A stretch of DNA of 64,000 bases from Spirodela intermedia (Eukaryota > Streptophyta > Magnoliopsida > Alismatales > Araceae): positions 4,198,169 through 4,262,168 of the forward strand of contig LR746276.1 in NCBI GenBank assembly GCA_902729315.2. The letters are read 5' to 3'. Made by a program: the position numbers and the translations under genes. Positions 57,620-64,000 of the stretch are shown here, piece after piece (position 1 is the stretch's first letter; the number at the start of each line of letters is the position of its first letter). The notes under the pieces are model-generated. The model was not told the origin of the DNA, did no database searches, and was given only the letters and a program-made list of their open reading frames with translations.

Positions 57620-59380
57620 ATGATGGCCTTCCTGGGGATTGAAGAGCTGCAGCGAAGAGGAATCATCTTCGATAAGCCGCAGCTCCATTCAGGAGGCCCG
57701 TCAGTTAAGACTCATCTCGAGGCAGCATGGCGTTTCCAAGCACAGCGTAAGCCCTCGACGGATTGACCCAGTTCTTTATTCTAAACCATTTAGGGTTTCG
57801 ATTTAGATTTCTGGTGCCACCAGATTCATGATTTCTGCAGATTACGTTTCCTTCGTATTCCTAATTGCGTAGTTAGTCGTTCTCTGAACGTCATCATCTC
57901 GGCGATTCAGGGCGATCGATTTATCCCCAACAGATCAGCAATGGACTTCGACATGGCCTTCTACCTGCTGACACAAACCAGGAAAGAGAAGGAGAAAGCC
58001 GCCGCCCTGGCCTCCCATCCGGGGCAGACCTACGGGAAACTCCTGGCCGAGAGGTTGCTCCCGAATAGAAATCGGATTCTGGCCTTCCAGGCGCGGCCCC
58101 CTGCTTCCTCCTCCACGGCCGAAGAGGTCTCCTTCGATCACCACCCCAAGTCCACGAAACAGACGAGAGAAATCTCCCGGTCGGCAGATCGGATGCTGTT
58201 AATCCCGGAAATGGCCGACGACTACTACCTTAACGTGCTGGACTGGGGGAGCAGGAACATCCTGTCTATCGCCCTCGGCCGCACCGTCCACCTGTGGAAC
58301 GGCACCGACGGTTCCACGTTGGAGATGATGATGGCGGAGGACGACCTCGGAGCCGCAGCGAGCGTCTCCTGGGCTCCAGATGGCCGGTACCTTGCACTGG
58401 GTCTGAACGGCTCCGACGTCCAGCTGTGGGATACCGACTCCCAGCGACTGGTAAGTGGCCAGACCTCCTTCCCTCCCTGCCTAGAGGATTTCAGGGTTTC
58501 CTTTTCTGACGAGAATCGTCCTCTGTGTTTATCCGCCGCTGCAGCTGAGGACTCTGAGAGGTGTACACCGTTCTCGAGTCGGATCGCTCTCATGGAGCAA
58601 TCACATTCTGACGACGGGAGGGAAGGATGGCAAGGTGGTGAACAACGACGTGAGAATCAGGTCTCACGTCGTCCACTCATACAGAGGCCACAGAGGAGAA
58701 GTCTGCGGGTTAAGGTGGTCTGGTTCCGGCCGGCGTCTGGCCAGCGGCGGCGACGACAACCTAGTCCACATCTGGGACCTGCGCAGGGCATCGACGGCCA
58801 CTGCTCCGCGGACCTCCCAAGGTCCCTGGATCCACAGGTTCGACAAGCATGCCTCCGCCGTGAAGGCCCTCGCATGGTGCCCCTTCCAGAGCAACCTGCT
58901 GGCCTCCGGCGGCGGCGGCAACGACCGGTGTATCAAGCTCTGGAACACCGAGAACGGCACTTGCCTCGACTCGGTGGACACGGGGTCCCAGGTCTGCTCC
59001 CTGCTGTGGAGCAAGAAGGAGAAGGAGCTGCTAAGCTCCCATGGGTTCGGTCAGAACCAGCTGACTTTGTGGAAGTACCCCTCTTTTAGGAAGATTATCG
59101 ACCTCACCGGCCACAGTTCCCAAGTCTTGTGCACGGCCGTGGTATGGACCAAAATCCCCCCAGATCCTGTCGGTTTATTCCCAGCTGTTGTCTATAATGC
59201 TGGTATGACGGCGAGATATCGGCTTCGCAGAGCCCGGACGGGTGCACGGTGGCGTCGGTGTCGGGTGACGAGACGCTGAGGTTCTGGAACGTCTTTGGAT
59301 CGCCGGAGACGACGAGGAGGTCGCCTCCGAAGCCCCCTCCGGACCTAGAGCAATTCTCCAGCTTCAGCCGCATCAGGTAA
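57620..59380 (+). pseudogene. CDC20: CDC20 copy 2, first exon frameshifted
   Basis: Same four-exon structure as copy 1: 57620-57746, 57911-58450, 58545-59141 and 59231-59380, with GT-AG introns at the same sites. One extra C (GATGGCCTTCC at about 57627) shifts exon 1, so the normal N-terminus cannot be joined to exon 2. The first in-frame ATG afterwards (57941) would give a protein starting at [10 protein letters not shown], lacking the C-box needed to activate the APC/C. The WD40 exons are open and the Ile-Arg tail is kept. Other changes: LDAPD reads LLIPE, and SSR before VLCTA reads SSQ. It may be a young pseudogene, or make an N-truncated, possibly interfering protein. The sequencing error alternative should be kept in mind. 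Confidence 0.82.
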
Positions 59381-59914
59381 TGTACAGGGGACAACAAGGG
59401 TGGGCAGACGGGGCGGGGAAGAGCCCGGTTCTCCCCTTCTAGCCCGCCGCCCGCCCGAGTTTTCTTCTTCTTTCTCTTGTATGCACGATGATGGATTTCT
59501 CTGACATTTTTCTCGAATCGTTTTCCGCTTCTGCGGTCGTCGATCCGTCGGATATTTACTCCGAGTTTTCTTCGATCGGCCGAGTTTTCTTGAGTTGCTT
59601 TCCTTTCCTGGTCATAGATGCAGCTGCCGGTTTTCTTCTTCTTCCTCCTCGTCGGCGGAGGAACATGTCTGCATATTTTCTCTGTTTGGTTAAATGCGTA
59701 TCGCCGGCGGTCTTCCGTTGTCACCAGAAGTTGGGTGCCCCGAAGAATTCTAGGAAGTTGATGATCGGAGCGGAATCTTCGTCGACCAAGGCCTGACGGC
59801 AGGAGCATGATGATGCACGGCGGCGTGGACACCGGCGATGACTATGTACAGGCTCCGACGCCGACAACGGTGACGACGTCCACCATGGACCGGAACCTTC
59901 CTGTCTTCAAGGTC

Positions 59915-59951
<37 letters not shown>

Positions 59952-60149
59952 CTCTTCGCCTGTTCATGCTTCTCTGCTCAGCCTCGGCGCCAACGGTGAT
60001 CAGCAGTTCCGGCTGATTGCTTCGCTTCGCACAGTGGGAGAAAAGCAGGAGGAAAATATGTGGAACAATTGGACTGTAGAGCTCAGCCTGGAGCGATTTT
60101 CTTCAGATAATAAAAAAAGTACTAATAAACATTTTCTTACGACTTTGGA
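59381..60149 (+). other. 3' flank of CDC20 copy 2
   Basis: Counterpart of 26047-26813, including the possible exon after TTCTAG at 59753 (here one base is lost, GAGCGG for GAGCCGG) and a (TC)n tract at about 59919-59947, longer and purer than in copy 1. Confidence 0.45.
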
Positions 60150-61215
60150 TGAGACGAGTGATTTGGCGTGCTTGGGAAATTTTGGAATAAATTTAATGAT
60201 AAGAAATAAAAACATGGTAGTGGAATAATGATTTAGACCGGATTATATTGGGTTAAATTCTCCATTGAGAAATAACGATGAAAACCTAAAGTATTGATAA
60301 AAAAAATTATTCTTTTCATTTGACCTCTAAGTTAAAGAAAACGTTTCCTACCAAGTTCCTTAGAAAGAGAGTTATATACATTCTATATTTGGCGAAAACC
60401 ATGAAAAGCATCTCCTAGTTTTTCCTTATAAGCACCCAATCTTTACCTTAAATTCTTGAATTAAATGAAAATGGTCTTATAGATATTGAAATATGGTTCA
60501 ACTGGGGCTTGAGGGTAATAAAATTCAAAACGAAGGTAACCAAGAAAATCTCGAATTGTTTTAGATATTACAGATTAAAAATGATATTTTCTCAGTTTAT
60601 TTAAGCTAAAAATAAGGAGTTGATGCTATAGAGGAAACTACCATCATAAAACCATTTAGTTTGTTACTGAATATGCATAAACCTTTTTTAAAAAAAATCC
60701 TATAAATGAAAAATAAGGGGAATCAATTTTAAATAAATAAAACTTAACTAAAAAATTAGTTATATCTTCATAATTTATCTTGATAATTTTTTAAATGATT
60801 ATTTTCGAAAAACTTTATTTGAAATAAAATTGTTACACCAAATTTAGAGAAAGGAAAATTAACCCAAGGAGACATTATATCCATTAAAATAAGTTTACGA
60901 GTCTATTAAGAGTCATGATACTTTTTTAAAGAGCCTTATTGATTCAATTAAGGTAGCATGAGAAACCAAAAGAGAGGTGGGCATGATTTTATATCCTGCA
61001 TTTTTGGCTTCCTGATAGTTATTTTTTTACTATAGTTACAAATCTTGCCATGTGTTGTCATATTCTTTTCTAAACTTAAGCTTAATGAATTGTCCGACTA
61101 ATATTGTAAACTTCATCACAAATTGAAATATTTTATTCTTTTGTGGTGCTCATTCCATTGTGAATCTATTTCAAATATATTTCCAATGTGTACACAAGGC
61201 TATACTTGTGATAGA
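60150..61215 (-). repeat. Repeat U, copy 4
   Basis: Reverse complement of 24986-26046 and very close to it. Past the point where copy 1 is cut by an LTR it continues through TATACTTGTG, as the other U copies do. Confidence 0.7.
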
Positions 61216-63540
61216 TGTTTATAACAAAAAGCTCTATTATGTAAAGGTCTATATGATCCATTTTATCACTGAGTATTTCATTAGTTTATGACATATCTTT
61301 ATCTAGAATGATTCTAGAACATCAGTCAATAAAATACTATCATTTTGAGATTATCATTTTACCATTTTATCTATTTTTGTTCATCTTCAAAATTATGTGT
61401 CTATTTCTCATTCTTATTTAATGCGTTGAACTAATGTGGAACCTAATTGGTTTCAATCTGGGTTGTTTATAATAAGATAGGTGAATTTGTTTTAAATTGT
61501 TTTTCTTAATTTTTATTTTTTTAATATTTTCTTCAAGTTTTGTAGCAAATGGGTTAATACAAATTGAGTTGGGTTGACACATTGGGTTGTCATGATTGAC
61601 TTGATACAATAAAAAAGAATGTAAAGTGGATAGATCATAATATCACGAATTTATTGTATCTATTATTCTCAAATTTATTGTAGTTTTTTGCTACTCAATC
61701 AATGATCTCTTAAGGACAAAATCACTAGTGATCAGAATCACAGAATAACTGGGTTTCTACTGGTTTTCAAAATTTTAGTTGAGAGAAATATAGCTGATGT
61801 TCATGGAATCAATAAAATCCCTTTATCGTATGCTGTGAAATGATCCAAGACAATGTCACTCACTACCATCAAGATTTCTATCGGCGATCTTACCTTAGAT
61901 GGGATCAATCATCTTCAATACGTGCCAATTAGTTTTTGCACCCAACCATAGATGAGATTTTTGCATCCTCCCAGGCTTTCAATTGTGTGCTTGCATGCCA
62001 CAAGAGATTATGATTCACCAGCCACATCATGGTCTAGCATAGCATGCATGGCATGCATGCGATTTAATTTTCTTCTTCTCTTCGAGATCTCTTTGTTAGA
62101 TCCTGGGTTATCACGCATATAATGATATTTTATGAGAAATATTTTTCTTTAATTATCACCCATAATGATGATTAAAGCATGCTTATCTGATGCTAGTTTT
62201 AGAAGTCTCTTTAACAGTGCAGCTGTGGCTCTCTGGTTCTACAAGAGGTGGCCCTCTTACATCAACCCTCCTTATCCTCATGATCTTCCATGCCGGCTTT
62301 GAACTTGTTTGCATCTCTCGAGATAACCAACTGTGGATTTCTAATTTTTCTAACACAAAGATTAATTCAAAAGAAAATAATAAATAAAATAGGATGAGAT
62401 AAATGATAAAAGTTTATCTTCATTAGTTACTAGCCTTCTTTATCAATTAATTTCAGATATTTAACTCTCATGTCAGCTCTAGATAATAAGAGAAAGGGTT
62501 TAATGATGAGATGATTAAATCAAAAATAGTGGAAAATAGATTATAGATTATGATGTGAAAAAATGAGAAAGGTGGTTATCAATAAAATAACTTCTAATAT
62601 GGGAAGAATGTTTTGAAATAATTAAAAATAAGACGTAAAGTAAAGTGAAAGTAAATAAGCTTAGGAAATATCCTTGGTTTTCAATCAAGGATAAATTAAA
62701 ATAAGTAAATTCATGGTCATAAACACTTTTAAAACTAAAATTACACTCTACTTTTCATCACACAGCAAAGTCCTATAGAACTAAGATTTTTTTTAATTAA
62801 AATATCAAATCTAGATTAAACCTTATAACTTTGAATAATTCCTTTCCTTGTCCGTCACCCAATGACGAAAAAAGAAACTATAAGTAATTAAAAGTAGAAT
62901 TTTAACTAAATTCGAAATGAGGAAGACTAAGAACAATTATTAAAGCTCTCTACTTTCTTTGTATGTAACCCAAGAAAATGAGAAGAACAAAATCGAAGTA
63001 AGAGTCTCTGTGATCAATGTATGTCACCCAAAGAATAGAACAAATATGAAATAAGGTAATAATAACAATTAAAAATACAAAAAAGACCATTGATTTGTAG
63101 CCAGATTTTTCCCTATATCTTTCTCCTTCCCTTGCTCTCCAGGCTTGTTTCCTACCTTCTAGCCTCTTGCACTCCAACCAACCCTTTGTGAGATCCCTTA
63201 GTTCAAGTGAGGGGCCTCCTTTCTCTTATTCAAATTCAAAAGTCTCTCATTTTCTTTTGGATTGAATTATTTTTTTTATTTTCCATCTTCAATCTTTGAC
63301 TTCTATTTCTTACTCCAAGTCTTGTCAAAATATGTATTTTTGGTATATATAATCATTCATTAATAAGTAAAAGAGATTCATTTCAAATTCTAGATCAAAT
63401 TTTACTAAGTTATCCATTTTTTGGATTTCTCTTAATTTTCAAATTTTTTTATTGATTCATGTTGTTTTTGAACTTTTTTGAGGTTTTCTCGGCATTTCCA
63501 CTATGTTCCCTTTGTGTTCTGTTGGGTCAAACCTAAGGAG
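61216..63540. other. AT-rich intergenic sequence, no gene identified
   Basis: No frame with recognisable domains. A 45-codon ATG frame at 62165-62302 (contains ALWFYKRWPSYINPPYPHD) is compositionally protein-like but unsupported. A CATGCA cluster is listed separately. Confidence 0.5.
62042..62060. promoter_or_regulatory. Cluster of CATGCA (RY) motifs
   Basis: GCATGCATG directly followed by GCATGCATGC. RY elements bind B3 factors of the ABI3/FUS3/LEC2 group, but no gene is evident nearby, so this may be chance. Confidence 0.25.
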
Positions 63541-63546
63541 GACATA

Positions 63547-63675
63547 GGGATCAAACCCAGGCCACCCACTTGATAGGTGGGTTAATGATCAACCATATGG
63601 CTTTTTCATCCCATAAAAAAAAATTAGGTAGGCTTATACATATGACGTTTTCATCCCATAAACAAAATGATTAGG
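63547..63675. repeat. tRNA-like B-box remnant and a short tandem duplication
   Basis: GGGATCAAACCC (63547-63558) is the reverse of a B-box-like GGGTTTGATCCC, as in tRNA-derived SINEs. Next to it CATATG...TTTTCATCCCATAAA occurs twice, at about 63593-63628 and 63639-63675. No A box was found, so a SINE is not claimed. Confidence 0.3.
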
Positions 63676-63689
63676 ACCACAATAATGAC

Positions 63690-64000
63690 CCTTTGAGTTA
63701 ATTTTCCTTTTCTATAAATTTAATATAACATTTTCTTTAAAATTTTAACAATATATTCAGTTAAAAATACGTATAACCATTAATAACACAATAATTTTTT
63801 GAATTAAAATTTATTTCTTTAAACATTATTCCCCTTATGTTTTATTTAGGTAAAGTTGAAAATGTCACCCCTCATTTAATTTATTGGAGTTTAAAATAAA
63901 AAATTAAGAGTATGAAATTAAAAATTACATTTTTCATGAAATTGTCTTTATTTGTTAAGAACTACTTTTGCTGCTAAGATTAGTTAAATCGATAAAAAAT
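63690..64000 (+). repeat. Repeat U, copy 5, cut by the window end
   Basis: TTAATTTTCCTTTTCTATAA, GTTTTATTTAGGTAAAGTTG and CATGAAATTGTCTTTATTTG correspond in order to U. It continues beyond the window. Confidence 0.65.

Larger units (their letters stand above)
55736..61195 (-). repeat. 5.5-kb inverted segmental duplication of 24986-30475
   Basis: The entire stretch of first-half U, upstream flank, CDC20, 3' flank and U is collinear with 24986-30475 in reverse, with long identical runs in exons, introns and flanks. About 25 kb separate the copies (30476-55735). Duplication of the whole locus, not retrotransposition, is shown by the retained introns. Confidence 0.85.

Overview
The window looks like nuclear DNA of a flowering plant. 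It has AT-rich intergenic sequence, nested Athila-lineage Ty3/gypsy LTR retrotransposons primed by tRNA-Asp, and one intron-containing, GC-rich eukaryotic gene, the APC/C activator CDC20. The high G/C at third codon positions of CDC20 hints at a monocot, but that is only an inference. I see no bacterial, organellar or viral genes.

Layout. 1-598 is a gag remnant. 599-10983 is retroelement A (+), the best preserved, with two LTRs, a primer-binding site, a broken gag-protease, a full-length pol frame and a polypurine tract. 10984-20504 is element B (+), heavily decayed. 20505-22141 is a complete LTR without matching target duplications. 22142-24974 is the 5' end of element C (-). 24986-31064 is the CDC20 locus, copy 1 (-), bracketed by two direct copies of an AT-rich repeat that I call U. 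31809-37931 is element E (+), with an internal deletion and no 3' LTR. 37932-50077 is element F (-), carrying a solo LTR (46394-48036) with a perfect 5-bp target duplication. 50270-50876 is another LTR piece. 50877-53225 is AT-rich and gene-free. 53381-55200 is a rearranged third CDC20 copy: a promoter-bearing left part and an antisense right part form a 417-bp inverted repeat with almost identical arms. 55203-56345 holds two halves of U in opposite orientation. 56860-59380 is CDC20 copy 2 (+), the inverted partner of copy 1, with a frameshift in exon 1. 60150-61215 is U again (-). 61216-63680 is AT-rich without a recognisable gene, and U starts once more at 63690.

How the parts relate. Spliced copy 1 encodes a 470-aa CDC20 with the C-box, a WD40 propeller and the C-terminal Ile-Arg tail. 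Its promoter has an E2F site overlapping an MSA (G2/M) element next to a TATA box. The same promoter is intact in front of the inverted repeat, so that locus could produce a cell-cycle-timed hairpin RNA matching the CDC20 leader and first exon. This is the most interesting object in the window.

The LTRs hold a second surprise. Seven of the eight copies that reach the region keep a perfect plant snRNA-type upstream sequence element on the antisense strand. Where I counted, it sits 24 nt from a TATA box, facing a GC-rich, hairpin-prone block that ends in a T-run on that strand.

All coordinates and motif matches were read by eye. Identities are estimates, splice sites are inferred from consensus and family conservation, and no database search was possible.
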